DNA of 64,000 nucleotides from Pseudomonadota bacterium (GTDB taxonomy: Bacteria > Desulfobacterota > Desulfobulbia > Desulfobulbales > JAHJIY01). The stretch is taken from the NCBI GenBank assembly GCA_018823175.1, contig JAHJIY010000066.1:28570-92569 (forward strand), read 5' to 3'. Within the stretch, counting starts at the first letter, position 1, and each line of letters opens with the position of its first letter. The notes under the pieces are model-generated. The model made no database searches and was not told where the DNA came from. It saw only the letters and a program-made list of their open reading frames with translations. Positions 1 through 8,544 of this stretch are shown here, in pieces. Made by a program: the position numbers and the translations under genes.

Positions 1-278
1 ACCAGGGTGACTCCCTTGCGCCTCAATTCCGTGTGGACATGAGTCCAATCCGGTAGCAAACGGCCAGTAACCGAGGTTGGCGGTGTTGGTGGAAAAAGCA
101 GGCTTTCCAGCTGCTGATCCGTAAGAGACTCAGGCAACGGCCAACCAAGTCCGGCATTCTTGGCTCGTTGCAGATAATCACCTACGGTAGTGCGGGATAT
201 CCCAAGGCAGCGGGAGATCGGGCGTTGCCCGAGACCGCTATCGAAATGAAGACGGAAAACTTCTTTGTATTTACGCAT
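1..278 (-). CDS. istA: IS21-family transposase IstA, N-terminal part (runs off the window)
   Basis: The gene starts at the ATG complementary to 276-278 and is open to the window edge, giving about 92 residues. It begins MRKYKEVFRLHF, followed by a helix-turn-helix segment with the phrase SRCLGISRTTVGDYL at about residues 25-39, typical of the DNA-binding N-terminus of IS21 IstA. The DDE catalytic core and the partner ATPase IstB would lie outside the window. IstA binds the repeated ends of the element and carries out strand transfer. No frameshift is seen in the visible part. Confidence 0.8.
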   Translation of the reverse strand, partial: MRKYKEVFRLHFDSGLGQRPISRCLGISRTTVGDYLQRAKNAGLGWPLPESLTDQQLESLLFPPTPPTSVTGRLLPDWTHVHTELRRKGVTL

Positions 279-408
279 GGATAACCTCTTGTTTGCCAAC
301 GGCGTACCTCCTGAAAAATTGAGTTTCCAGGGTTGTACACCAGGTTATCCAGCGTCGCTTTGGTGTTCCGATTTAAACGGGCAAACGATTCCGTTTTATG
401 AGGGAAAA

Positions 409-456
409 GTGGCCCACTTTGTAGCGGAATCGGTGGCCCAGTTTGGTGCGGAATAC
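409..456. repeat. Tandem end repeats of the IS21 element
   Basis: Two copies of a roughly 22 bp unit (core GTGGCCCA, then TTTG and GCGGAAT) start at 409 and 433. IS21-family ends carry such multiple terminal repeats as transposase binding sites. Confidence 0.65.
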
Positions 457-595
457 GCAGGCAACACTGTTACATTTAAGGATTAAACCCTCTGCCTCGC
501 CTTTTGGTAATGTTGTTGGTTTTTCTCCACGAGCAGTCACTGCTAACGAAATCATTGGCTCAACAAGATATTCACCTCCGTCAGAAAGGTCATTG

Positions 596-620
596 AATTC
601 CGGGGACAGTTTACTTAATT
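596..620. repeat. REP-like motif of the kind linked to RAYT transposases
   Basis: The 25 bp motif contains CCGGGGACAGTTTACTTAAT. From memory, closely similar sequences are scattered in Desulfobacterota genomes near REP-associated tyrosine transposases. No such transposase gene is present here, so this looks like a stray copy. The family assignment is recall, not a search. Confidence 0.4.
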
Positions 621-934
621 ATTTTCCTGTGCTGATCCAAGTTAATATACCTCCCTAGTATACGTAACAAAATAAAAACCGACTATATGATATAGTTCGG
701 TCATAACGTCCTGTTTTTCCTAAAAAAGGAGGAGTGTCCATCAGCGTCCAATATTGACCCCTTTCAGCACCGAATCATTATTCTCTTTTCTTGGCTGATG
801 CGAATTATCTTTTACCCTGTAAATCTATTGTGGTTTGAGGTTAAGAGCGTTTATAGGGGAACGTAATTAGTTTTTCTATGGGGTCAGCAAGGCGCTGTTT
901 GAAAGTCAATATTCAACGCTGTTCAACACCGGAA

Positions 935-955
935 CTGATCCGATATACGGATCAG
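935..955. promoter_or_regulatory. Perfect palindrome upstream of marR, possible operator
   Basis: Arms CTGATCCG and CGGATCAG flank ATATA, so the 21 bp are perfectly palindromic. It lies about 107 bp upstream of the marR start. MarR proteins bind palindromes of this size and often autoregulate, which makes this a candidate operator, but there is no T-tract or direct proof. It could equally be a small cruciform in decayed sequence. Confidence 0.3.
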
Positions 956-1062
956 GATGGGCAAACCTCTCCGAAACTTGCAAATTTTATCAAATCAGGT
1001 TATCCTTCTACGTAGAAACATTCCTGTAAGAAATATTCTGATAAGAACTATTTGGCATAAGT

Positions 1063-1551
1063 ATGAAAAATAACGATTATGAAGTTCGGATTTTAAGCTC
1101 CTTACGACGGGTTATTCGTTCCGTCGATATTTATTCCAAAAAATTGAACACCGAGTTAGGTCTTACGACCCCCCAGCTCTTGTGTCTACATGCCTTGGCT
1201 AAATCTGAAAACATGATTCTTACTGATCTTGCCAGGGAAGTAAATCTCGGCGTCAGCACGGTCAATGGGATAATCGACCGTCTTGAGGCAAAGCATCTCC
1301 TGACTAGAAACAGGTCTGCCGAAGACCGACGTAAGGTGAGTTTGGAAATTTCCTTTACCGGAAAGGAAATCATCGCGAAAGCCCCATCCCTGCTTCAGGA
1401 CAAACTGTCGGCTTCACTCTCGGAACTTTCTGATAGCGAGCAGTTGGCGATAACCGAATCACTTGAATTGGTCGTCAAACTTATGGAAGCTGAAAAAATT
1501 GATGCTTCCCCCAATCTGTTTCCCGGTGATCACGCAGCAAGCGACGGGTAA
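1063..1551 (+). CDS. MarR-family transcriptional regulator
   Basis: 162 residues, normal for MarR proteins. The winged helix-turn-helix lies at about residues 30-110: the stretch [20 protein letters not shown] is the recognition helix region and [13 protein letters not shown] is the wing. MarR dimers bind palindromic operators and usually respond to a small ligand. The gene sits 29 bp upstream of kamA on the same strand, so it probably controls the beta-lysine genes; that target is inference. No clear ribosome binding site precedes the ATG. A palindrome at 935-955 is a candidate operator. Confidence 0.85.
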   Translation: MKNNDYEVRILSSLRRVIRSVDIYSKKLNTELGLTTPQLLCLHALAKSENMILTDLAREVNLGVSTVNGIIDRLEAKHLLTRNRSAEDRRKVSLEISFTGKEIIAKAPSLLQDKLSASLSELSDSEQLAITESLELVVKLMEAEKIDASPNLFPGDHAASDG

Positions 1552-1580
1552 CTAACGTCCCAAAAGGAAAAGGAATAACC

Positions 1581-2879
1581 ATGTTAAGTCCCCAGCAAAA
1601 AAATATACTCGGAGAAATTGACGGTAGTTCGGTCAGCAAATGGAATGACTGGCGCTGGCAGCTTAAACACTGCATCAAAGATCTTGATACCTTTGAAACC
1701 CTGCTTAATATTGAGCTGCCTGAACAGTTGCGTAAGAATTTCCGCGCCATTATCGAAAAATTTCCCATGTCCATAACGCCGTACTACCTCTCCTTGATCA
1801 AGACCGATGATCTGGAAAATGATCCGGTCTTCAAGCAAAGTTTTCCGGTAATCAACGAGCTGCATGTCGGTAAAAATGATATGGCGGATCCCCTCCATGA
1901 GGATAAGGATAGCCCGGTTCCAGGGCTGATGCACCGTTATCCGGATCGGGCCCTGCTCCTGGTCAGTAATACATGTTCCATGTATTGTCGCCATTGTACC
2001 AGAAAAAGGCGGGTCGGCGATCGGGACACCATCCCCGGGCGCGATCAGATTATGGCCGGAATTGAATACATCAGGAAGACCCCGCAGATCCGTGATGTGC
2101 TCTTGAGCGGTGGCGATCCCTTCCTTTTATCAACGAGTTATCTGGACTGGATTCTCACCGAGTTGCAAACCATCGAGCATGTCGAAGTAATCAGGATTGG
2201 CACCCGGACCCCGGTGGTCATGCCGTCACGAATTACCGATAATCTGGTGGAAATGCTGAAAAAACATCAGCCCCTCTGGATCAATACCCATTTCAACCAT
2301 CCCCGGGAGCTGACCGCATCATCAAGGCAGGCGTTGAAGAAACTTGCCGATGCCGGCATCCCGCTTGGCAATCAATCGGTCCTGCTCGCCGGGATAAATG
2401 ACTGCCCCCGGATTATGCGTTCCCTGGTTCATAAACTGGTGGCTAACCGGGTTCGGCCCTACTATCTGTATCAGTGTGATTTATCGGAAGGCTTGAGTCA
2501 TTTTCGCACGCCGGTGGGCAAGGGCATTGAAATTCTCGAAAGTTTGATCGGGCACACCAGCGGCTTTTGTGTCCCGACCTATGTTATTGATGCCCCGGGG
2601 GGCGGCGGCAAGATCCCGGTGATGCCTACTTACCTGATCTCCTGGTCGACTAATAAAGTTATCTTGCGGAATTATGAAGGGGTCATCACCACCTATAAAG
2701 AACCGGATTCTTACGAACCAACCTTCTGCGAGCGAGATTGTGAAAAGTGCGACCTGCAACTCTCACTGGAAGACGCGGATGAAACCAAGTCGATGGGCAT
2801 TGCCAGATTGCTGGCGGACTATAATGATACGATTGCCCTGGTTCCGGAAAATAATACGCGCCATGAAAGAAGAGGTTAA
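1581..2879 (+). CDS. kamA: L-lysine 2,3-aminomutase (radical SAM, PLP)
   Basis: 432 residues, typical length. The enzyme converts L-alpha-lysine to L-beta-lysine using S-adenosylmethionine, a 4Fe-4S cluster and pyridoxal phosphate. The cluster cysteines are in CSMYCRHC (C132, C136, C139). A GGGGK motif near residue 340 carries the expected PLP-binding lysine, and a C-terminal cysteine group (CERDCEKC) matches the zinc site of the clostridial enzyme. An AAGGAA ribosome site precedes the ATG. The acetyltransferase gene follows after 4 bp, so beta-lysine is probably made for N-acetyl-beta-lysine, a compatible solute, rather than for lysine fermentation. The gene could also be named ablA. Confidence 0.93.
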   Translation: MLSPQQKNILGEIDGSSVSKWNDWRWQLKHCIKDLDTFETLLNIELPEQLRKNFRAIIEKFPMSITPYYLSLIKTDDLENDPVFKQSFPVINELHVGKNDMADPLHEDKDSPVPGLMHRYPDRALLLVSNTCSMYCRHCTRKRRVGDRDTIPGRDQIMAGIEYIRKTPQIRDVLLSGGDPFLLSTSYLDWILTELQTIEHVEVIRIGTRTPVVMPSRITDNLVEMLKKHQPLWINTHFNHPRELTASSRQALKKLADAGIPLGNQSVLLAGINDCPRIMRSLVHKLVANRVRPYYLYQCDLSEGLSHFRTPVGKGIEILESLIGHTSGFCVPTYVIDAPGGGGKIPVMPTYLISWSTNKVILRNYEGVITTYKEPDSYEPTFCERDCEKCDLQLSLEDADETKSMGIARLLADYNDTIALVPENNTRHERRG

Positions 2880-2883
2880 AAAC

Positions 2884-3735
2884 ATGTCTGAACAGTTACC
2901 AGATCAATTAGCAAAACTTCCGGGCGGCGCCCTTATCCAGCATGGGCCGCATAACGACCGGATATATTTGATGAAACTTGGCAAAGGCGGGGCAGGGACC
3001 CTGCCTGCCGATCTGATTGCCATGGCGAGGCAGCATGATTATTCAAAGATTTTTGTTAAGGTGCCGGCCGAGCACTCGGACCAGTTTGTCCAGGCGGGCT
3101 ATGTCGCGGAAGCGGCAATTCCCCAATTTTATAATGGTGCTGATACGGGCATCTTCATGGGCTACTACCTGAACGAGTTGCGGGCGGCTGAAACGAACGC
3201 GGCGGTTTTGGATAAAATTCTCAACCTTGCCCTTGATAAGTCAGGAACCGCTATTAGCTCGATGGATCGAGACCTTTTCGCGCGTCAACAATGCGAGGAA
3301 GGGGATGTTGAAGAAATGGCTGCCATTTACCAGACGGTTTTTCAAACCTATCCCTTTCCAATTCACGACCCCGACTATTTGCGAGATAGTATGCAAAACG
3401 AGGTCGATTATTTCGCCGTTGAAACCGATGGCGATCTGATCGCACTTTCTTCGGCTGAAATAGACAAGTCCGCCCTTAATGTTGAAATGACTGATTTTGC
3501 GACCTTGCCCGAGTGGCGCGGCAATAGCCTGGCGATCCATTTATTGTTGCGGATGGAAAAAGAGATGAAGGAGCAAGGCATAAAAATGGCATACACCATT
3601 GCCCGGGCCGTATCGGTTGGGATGAATGTTATCTTTGCCAAACTGGGCTATGCCTACGGCGGCAGGTTAAAAAATAACACCAATATCTCCGGTAATGTTG
3701 AAAGCATGAATATCTGGTATAAGGCGCTCTCTTAG
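2884..3735 (+). CDS. ablB: Beta-lysine N6-acetyltransferase (GNAT family)
   Basis: 283 residues. It acetylates beta-lysine to N6-acetyl-beta-lysine, an osmolyte known from methanogens and some anaerobic bacteria. A GNAT fold occupies roughly residues 140-280; the acetyl-CoA region includes EWRGNSLAIHLLLRMEKEM and the C-terminal part has ARAVSVGMNVIFAKLGY. The start at 2884 is chosen because AAGAAGAGG lies about 9 nt upstream; longer in-frame starts would run into kamA. Spacing to kamA is 4 bp, so the two are almost certainly co-transcribed. Assignment rests on the pairing with kamA as well as on sequence character. Confidence 0.85.
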   Translation: MSEQLPDQLAKLPGGALIQHGPHNDRIYLMKLGKGGAGTLPADLIAMARQHDYSKIFVKVPAEHSDQFVQAGYVAEAAIPQFYNGADTGIFMGYYLNELRAAETNAAVLDKILNLALDKSGTAISSMDRDLFARQQCEEGDVEEMAAIYQTVFQTYPFPIHDPDYLRDSMQNEVDYFAVETDGDLIALSSAEIDKSALNVEMTDFATLPEWRGNSLAIHLLLRMEKEMKEQGIKMAYTIARAVSVGMNVIFAKLGYAYGGRLKNNTNISGNVESMNIWYKALS

Positions 3736-3846
3736 TTAGTGCTGATTCCTTGCCTTTAAGAACGGCTACCCTGGAAGCTCTAAACTTTAAATGGAAAAAA
3801 TTAAAACCCGGGCTGGCATGGTTTTACCAGGGAGATAATAGCGGCC

Positions 3847-4704
3847 ATGATTCAGAAAGATTTTACCTACTCAATCTGTTGGAACCTTCTGCAGATCATT
3901 TGCGGGTCGGTGCTTTCCGCCATTGCCCTGAAAGGGATAGCTCTGCCGCACCGCTTTATTCCGGGGGGGCTTTTCGGCGCCTCTTCCCTGATCTTTTATA
4001 CAACCGACCTTTTCAATATCGCCGGCTGGTATCTGTTATTCAACCTCCCGATGTTTGTGATTGCCTGGCGGGGGATCAGCCGGCGCTTTCTCTGGTACAG
4101 CCTGACGGCCATGCTGGTCTTTACCCTGGCTTACTCCGTTGTTGACCTTGATCTGCACATTAAAAACCAGCTCTATGCCGCAGTGGCCTGTGGCCTGCTC
4201 TCCGGTCTGGGGGTGGGCATAGTCCTGCGTTCCCTTGGTTCAAACGGCGGGCTTGATGTGGTCGCGGTCTGGCTGTTTCAGAAATATAATATCGGGATCG
4301 GCAAGTTTTACTTTCTCTTTAATACCCTGCTCTATCTGACCAGTCTGATCTATCTTGATATTGATCTGGTAATTGCCTCAATTATCATGATGTTCTGCAC
4401 TTCGGCAGTCATGGAACAGACCCTGTCGCTTTTCAATCAGCGTAAAGTTGTCTTTATTTTATCGGATCATGTGGAAGAAATTGCCGAAGAGGTAAAGGCA
4501 AAACTCAAGATTGGGGGAACTATGCTGAGCGGCAACGGGGTCTATTCAAAAGTGGCCAAATCGGTGTTGATGACCGTGATCAATAATATCCAGCTGAAGC
4601 GCCTGGAAGAGGTGGTTTTTACTATTGACGAAAATGCCCTGTTCATCGTCGAGAATACTTTTTCGGTCCTTGGCAAAAGTTTTTCCAAGCGAAAAATATA
4701 CTAG
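3847..4704 (+). CDS. YitT-family membrane protein
   Basis: 285 residues. The N-terminal about 190 residues form five or six hydrophobic helices (DUF161 / YitT membrane part), and the C-terminal about 80 residues form the soluble DUF2179 domain, with GGTMLSGNGVYSK as its characteristic stretch. The function of the family is not settled; transport or sensing has been suggested for relatives. It follows ablB after 111 bp on the same strand and may share its transcript, but the gap leaves room for its own promoter. The ribosome site (GGGAG) is rather far from the ATG. Confidence 0.8.
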   Translation: MIQKDFTYSICWNLLQIICGSVLSAIALKGIALPHRFIPGGLFGASSLIFYTTDLFNIAGWYLLFNLPMFVIAWRGISRRFLWYSLTAMLVFTLAYSVVDLDLHIKNQLYAAVACGLLSGLGVGIVLRSLGSNGGLDVVAVWLFQKYNIGIGKFYFLFNTLLYLTSLIYLDIDLVIASIIMMFCTSAVMEQTLSLFNQRKVVFILSDHVEEIAEEVKAKLKIGGTMLSGNGVYSKVAKSVLMTVINNIQLKRLEEVVFTIDENALFIVENTFSVLGKSFSKRKIY

Positions 4705-4828
4705 CTTCAGTAAAATCGCCTATTGTTTTATGCACTTTTGGAAATATCGAGGTTAAACTCCGGTGGCAGACAATTGCCGGCTGGTCAGCCATCATAGCCG
4801 GATAATTCTCTGAACCCTTCACTAATCT

Positions 4829-5692
4829 TTAAAGTCCGCAGAGCATGTAGCCTAGAATTGGCTGACATTTGTTTTTGCAGCCGGGATAGAATTCTTTGTG
4901 GAACCTTGTCGAAGCTTTATTTACCCTGCCAAAGTAGAATTCGCTTAGTCCGCGAGGCGTCAGCCCGTTTCGGGCGGCGTGGTGGATAAGTTTTGGGGCA
5001 CAGCAGTCGCCGGTTCCGGTGGGGATTCCCCGGTCTTCATAAAAGACATTCAGGATTGAGCGCTGATTACCTTTGAAGTTTTGCAGTTGATACAGGTCCC
5101 GAAAGTCACTCATCATGGATTGGGAATATGTTCTCCGTTTTTTCTTTGCCAGGGCGAGCGCTTTCAAGGCCTCCTTCCTCTGTCGGCGGTAATCTTTCTG
5201 GGCCGCCAGACCACTGGAACGCATGGCTTCTTCGAACTTAAGTATATCCTGGTCTGCTTTTTGTTGGCAGGCCTCAATATCGTCAGTCATCTGCTGGACC
5301 ACCGCCTCGATTTTTGCCATCAGCCGGGAATAGCCATCCAGATCAAAAGCCGGTGGCACCCAGCCCTCTGCTTGCCAGCGGGTATTGAACTGTCCGGAAA
5401 ATGCTCGCAGCACTACGGTATTGCCGGCACCATCGACACATTCCAACACCCCAAACATCTGGCCACCTCTTTTTTCCCAGAGGCAGTCTGTGGAGAATAG
5501 AGGCTCCGGATCCTGGCTATGAAAGTCAATCCGTTTGTGCTCCTCGAGTTCTGCCATCAGCTCCAGGGCATATTTGCGGCTGTTTCCCTCGGTCAGATAA
5601 TGAACCTCATTACAATCCGCACAATACCCGAAGCAGGTCGCGTCTTTGGGATGTGCAGCAAGTAAATGGTCTATCTCGGCAATATTTTTCAT
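4829..5692 (-). CDS. Accessory domain protein of an RluA-type pseudouridine synthase, encoded separately
   Basis: 287 residues. The phrases GGQMFGVLEC, AFSGQF, VPPAFD and GTGDCCAPKL match the N-terminal half of the about 550-residue RluA-family synthases of Vibrio and relatives, where this region is fused in front of the catalytic domain. A central basic coiled-coil stretch (about residues 125-195) separates two conserved blocks. Here the domain is its own gene, 5 bp downstream of the catalytic gene, so the order is reversed relative to the fusion. The cysteines (GDCCAP, GCKNKC, MLCGL) could bind a metal. Its activity is unknown; a role in substrate RNA recognition is inference. Confidence 0.65.
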   Translation of the reverse strand: MKNIAEIDHLLAAHPKDATCFGYCADCNEVHYLTEGNSRKYALELMAELEEHKRIDFHSQDPEPLFSTDCLWEKRGGQMFGVLECVDGAGNTVVLRAFSGQFNTRWQAEGWVPPAFDLDGYSRLMAKIEAVVQQMTDDIEACQQKADQDILKFEEAMRSSGLAAQKDYRRQRKEALKALALAKKKRRTYSQSMMSDFRDLYQLQNFKGNQRSILNVFYEDRGIPTGTGDCCAPKLIHHAARNGLTPRGLSEFYFGRVNKASTRFHKEFYPGCKNKCQPILGYMLCGL

Positions 5693-5697
5693 GGCAA

Positions 5698-6324
5698 CTA
5701 GAACAGAGGTTCCGAGTTAAACTCAAGCTTCTTGCCACTCCTCGGGTGAGCAAAGGAAAGATAACAGGCATGTAGTTTCAGTAATCCCAGGCCGGTTCCA
5801 GTTCCGTAGAGCGGATCGCCGACAATCGGAATTCCCAGACCATGTTCGGAAGCGGCGTGCACCCTGAGCTGATGGGTTCTGCCGGTGGTCGGTGTAAACT
5901 CGATTCGGGTTCGGCCATCTTTGATCAGGAGTTTTTTCCAGTGGGTAATTCCCATCTTGCCGTGCACCGGATCATAAATTTGATGAGGTCTATTGTCGAT
6001 ATCGAGGCGGAAAGGAAGTTCGACGATCCCTGCCTCGCCATCTAATTCGCCATCGAGGATGGCGATATAACGTTTATGTACTTCGCGCTCCTGAAATTGC
6101 ACAGAGAGGTTGCGATGCACCTCTTTGGTTCGAGCGAGCACCAACAGTCCCGAGGTATCCATATCAAGGCGGTGCACGGCGGGCTGTTCGATGCAGCCCG
6201 GATACCGTGCTTTCACGCGCTCGCTGACACAATCCAGGTTTTCCGGACCACGCCCGGGAACCGAGAGCAGCCCACTGGACTTCACGACCACGACAAATTC
6301 TGGTTCTTCGTAAATTACCTGCAT
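5698..6324 (-). CDS. RluA-family RNA pseudouridine synthase
   Basis: 208 residues, a compact catalytic domain without an S4 domain. The motif HRLDMDTSGLLVLART (about residues 51-66) contains the catalytic aspartate in HRLD-x-DTSG, and TGRTHQLRVHAA is the second conserved motif. The enzyme isomerises uridine to pseudouridine in rRNA or tRNA. Length and motifs resemble RluA/TruC-type enzymes, so the target site cannot be named. The downstream gene encodes the domain that is fused N-terminally to such enzymes elsewhere, suggesting the two products act together. Confidence 0.85.
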   Translation of the reverse strand: MQVIYEEPEFVVVVKSSGLLSVPGRGPENLDCVSERVKARYPGCIEQPAVHRLDMDTSGLLVLARTKEVHRNLSVQFQEREVHKRYIAILDGELDGEAGIVELPFRLDIDNRPHQIYDPVHGKMGITHWKKLLIKDGRTRIEFTPTTGRTHQLRVHAASEHGLGIPIVGDPLYGTGTGLGLLKLHACYLSFAHPRSGKKLEFNSEPLF

Positions 6325-6886
6325 TTATTTCATAGAAGGGGGCAATGGGCCAAGCAAAGACTTGACATCATCTTTTATGATTTCATATAGTTAGCGTGCT
6401 CGTACCCCATCTCCCGCAATTCAGGTCTTAAGGTGATAAGGCTTAAAAGTATTTTTTGGATGGCAAAAAGTGGTCTCTAAAAGTCTGAAAAGACCTGCTT
6501 TTATGAATAAATAAAAGTATTTTCAGTTAGTTAGAATTGTCCAACCTCAACATAACAACATAACACGGTAACTACTTGAAATTCAAGGAAGAACTTCCCT
6601 GAAGGCTTGTTTTCTATTTTGATTATCTATGCTTTTAATTAGTTAGCGTGGCCCGACTCTGGCTGTGCTGACCTCTCGCCCGGTTTGACATTCAGTTGTA
6701 AGTCAATTAAGTATATCCTGCCGTTAGAGGATTGGAGGTGGCAAGGTAAGTTGCCTTCAAATTTTGGTGCAGCCCGAAAAGCGGAGAATTCGGATTCAGT
6801 CCGGGGATGCAATGAAGTGCGCGGCCCTTTTTTTGTCCGCACGTTAATTCGGGAGCACCTGTAGGAAACTGAAAAGGAGTATGACA
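6325..6886. other. Intergenic region with two promoter-like sites
   Basis: No gene is supported in these 562 bp. A sigma-70-like site is at 6362-6391 and a second TTGACA is at 6685-6690. The phrase AGTTAGCGTG occurs twice (about 6389 and 6643), and TAAAAGTATTTT twice (about 6445 and 6515). The 165 nt before the small gene at 6887 would form its leader. No known RNA family was recognised. Confidence 0.45.
6362..6391 (+). promoter_or_regulatory. Sigma-70-like promoter candidate
   Basis: TTGACA at 6362-6367 and TATAGT at 6386-6391, with an 18 nt spacer. Nothing coding follows for about 490 bp, so the transcript would be a long leader for the gene at 6887 or an unrecognised small RNA. Confidence 0.4.
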
Positions 6887-7114
6887 ATGACTAAGGCTAA
6901 AACTAAAAAGAAAAACCCAGGTTACAAACTCATCGAGAAGCGGAGCAAACGCTGGTCCGTTCGCGGCAAGGACGGCAAGTTCATCAACGGTGAAGAGAAG
7001 GTGAAGATTCTGCTCAAGGAAGGCAAGATCAAGGTTGAAAAGACCAAGAAGAAAGTAGAAAAACCTGCCGAGGAAGTAGTTGCCGAGGCAGCTACCGAGG
7101 AGAAGGCTGAGTAA
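6887..7114 (+). CDS. Small Lys/Glu-rich protein of unknown function
   Basis: 75 residues with the start at 6887, chosen because AGGAG ends 7 nt upstream; an ATG at 6881 is only 1 nt from that site. The first half carries a conserved-looking block (KLIEKRSKRWSVRGKDGKFI, then NGEEKVKILLKEGKIKV), and the second half is a Lys then Glu/Ala-rich tail that is probably disordered. The block resembles small proteins seen in related anaerobes, but no function is known to me. A strong terminator follows directly, so it is a single-gene unit. Composition suggests nucleic acid or ribosome contact, which is inference. Confidence 0.75.
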   Translation: MTKAKTKKKNPGYKLIEKRSKRWSVRGKDGKFINGEEKVKILLKEGKIKVEKTKKKVEKPAEEVVAEAATEEKAE

Positions 7115-7140
7115 ACACCTCTTTCCGATTTGTTTTTTTT

Positions 7141-7176
7141 AAAGCCCTTATCTTGTTAAAGGATAAGGGCTTTTTT
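7141..7176 (+). terminator. Rho-independent terminator of the Lys-rich gene
   Basis: AAAGCCCTTATC pairs with GATAAGGGCTTT around a short loop and is followed by a T-run. Confidence 0.85.
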
Positions 7177-7230
7177 GTGGCAAGATCTTCGGGCGACCGG
7201 GGCTGGGCCACCCTATCTTTTTCAAACCAG

Positions 7231-7290
7231 AGTTAGTTAGTGTTTGTCCAGAAATGAGGATTTTTATTCGAGAACGAGGAGTGAGGATTT
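7231..7290. repeat. Half copy of a dispersed palindromic element
   Basis: The sequence TGTTTGTCCAGAAATGAGGA, then TTTTTATTCGAGA, matches the right arm (read on the other strand) of the palindrome at 9352-9503. The similarity stops after about 45 bp. The rest of 7291-7513 holds no gene that can be supported. Confidence 0.55.
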
Positions 7291-7513
7291 TGAAAAGCAC
7301 CCTGACGGGTATAAACTCCGCGGACTGGTGTCCGTGGGCCTTGCCCGTCATATTTAGCAGAACCCGCACTATACGACGGATCAATAGGGTCAGGCAAGTT
7401 CCTGTTCCATATCACGGGAACTGAGATGATGTTTCATAGAGTTAAGTCCGCCCGGTCAGGTCACAAGATATCACCTGGCAAGCTAGGCTGGAAGCTCTTT
7501 TGCCAATGGTTTT

Positions 7514-7744
7514 TTATTTACTACTTTTTTTGAAATAGGAAAGTATATCGATCCCAAGATAGCGGAGATAATTGATCAGGAGAAGCGCAGCGGCAGCTTC
7601 ATCCAGATTACCGATCACCGGAATATTGTCGGGAATCAATTCAATAAATCCTGCCCCGATATTAAGCAGGTAGAGGAGGGAAATAATTCCCGTAAGGTGG
7701 TTAAAAAATTTATTCAAGATTGATTCATCTCCATGGCGATGCAT
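7514..7744 (-). CDS. Small DUF1232 (YkvA-like) membrane protein
   Basis: 76 residues. The stretch IPDNIPVIGNLDEAAAALLL is the signature of DUF1232, in which a Pro-rich turn and a conserved Asp lie between two hydrophobic segments. Family members are small membrane-associated proteins without a known biochemical role. The start is uncertain because no good ribosome site precedes the ATG at 7744; an internal TTG preceded by GGAG is an alternative. It stands alone. Confidence 0.6.
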   Translation of the reverse strand: MHRHGDESILNKFFNHLTGIISLLYLLNIGAGFIELIPDNIPVIGNLDEAAAALLLINYLRYLGIDILSYFKKSSK

Positions 7745-8170
7745 AAATTAAATGAAGTGTTAATAATTAAGTATGCTGTCTTCAAAATTGACATCTATTA
7801 AACCCCCTTTTTTGCTATCAAAAAGAGTGTTTAAGACTGGGCTGGGAAAAGCCACATTTTTTAATAAATTTAACGCAATATCATTTAGTTGGCTTGGTCT
7901 TCCCCCGGTGTTAGCGTCTTATCTTCACCTGGTCCCGACCTATGCCCCATCTTTCCCCTCAACAAGAAATCTCCGCAAGAAAAGAACAAAAAGCGAATTT
8001 CCCAGGTTGCGTTTGGTTAAGTCTGCCAGATAAATAATCGAGGGTTTAAATCTCCGTTTGACTCTTGTTCTTAATTTTTCTTGATCTTACGTGGTCTGGT
8101 TTCCGTTATTGCATTTATCACTGAGGGGTGGTTTGACTCCCGTATTGCAATTAACTTTCCTTCTTTGTTT
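7745..8170. other. Intergenic region, nothing recognised
   Basis: An 86-codon open stretch on the plus strand (7773-8033) has no ribosome site, an unnatural Ser/Pro/Lys-rich composition and no recognised motif, so it is not called. The remaining sequence is AT-rich and shows no clear hairpin. Confidence 0.4.
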
Positions 8171-8482
8171 TTAATTACTCACTATTTTGCCGGTAACTTT
8201 GTGCCATTTCATCCATTTGCCATCAATGTATGCGCTTTCATATAAGGCGCCATCAAGTTCTCTTTGGGTTTGACCTGTAGCATCATTAAATAAATTGTTA
8301 CCGGTTATGATCTTATATCCAAAAAAGACAAGCCAGATAATTAGACCAAGTCGTAAATAAATTTTTAAACTGTTTCTGATTTGAGAGGTGATAATAGATA
8401 AGATAAAAAAGATAAGAAGGAGCATTCCTGAAACGGAATCGATATTCAAATGCATAAGAATTTCGTAGGGATTGTTGACCAT
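8171..8482 (-). CDS. Hypothetical membrane protein
   Basis: 103 residues from the ATG at 8482, which has AGGAG 6 nt upstream. Two hydrophobic segments (about residues 15-35 and 43-62) are followed by a polar tail of about 40 residues ending KWHKVTGKIVSN. No family is recognised. It lies downstream of two other minus-strand small genes and may be the last of that group. The good ribosome site and the membrane-like pattern argue that it is real. Confidence 0.55.
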   Translation of the reverse strand: MVNNPYEILMHLNIDSVSGMLLLIFFILSIITSQIRNSLKIYLRLGLIIWLVFFGYKIITGNNLFNDATGQTQRELDGALYESAYIDGKWMKWHKVTGKIVSN

Positions 8483-8544
8483 CAACTTCTCCTGTTAAAA
8501 TTGACCTGTATTTTCATATTTGTACCCACGCAATTCCTGGGACA

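Larger units (their letters stand above)
1..474 (-). mobile_element. IS21-family insertion sequence, partial (left end only)
   Basis: This is the istA-proximal end of an IS21-family element; the rest lies beyond the window edge. The support is the IstA N-terminus on the minus strand, the about 195 nt non-coding end upstream of it, and two near-identical end repeats about 24 bp apart (409-454), a hallmark of IS21 ends. The outer boundary is placed at 474 because the sequence there, read outward, ends in CA (5'-TG in element orientation), as IS21 ends do. The exact boundary and any target duplication cannot be confirmed without the other end. Confidence 0.7.
475..1062. other. Intergenic stretch with decayed repeat sequence
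   Basis: No convincing gene is seen. Just outside the IS end, minus-strand reading 475-594 is open but has no recognisable product; it may be a fragment of something interrupted by the insertion. The stretch also holds a REP-like motif (596-620), an imperfect palindrome (678-701) and a perfect palindrome (935-955). Base composition becomes AT-rich toward the marR start. Confidence 0.5.

Noticed and set aside
443..658. Plus-strand frame across the IS end
   Set aside because: It begins inside the transposon end repeat, crosses the element boundary and matches nothing known.
720..770. Second insertion-sequence end near a GGGGTCAATATTGGACGCTGA-like stretch on the minus strand
   Set aside because: It resembles end sequences of some elements, but no partner repeat or transposase fragment accompanies it, so it stays unassigned.
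6639..6886. Minus-strand frame in the leader of the Lys-rich gene
   Set aside because: Its start coincides with the ribosome site of the real gene on the other strand, and nothing in its protein is recognisable.
7773..8033. An 86-codon plus-strand frame
   Set aside because: No ribosome site, no motif and an unnatural Ser/Pro/Lys composition in an AT-rich gap.
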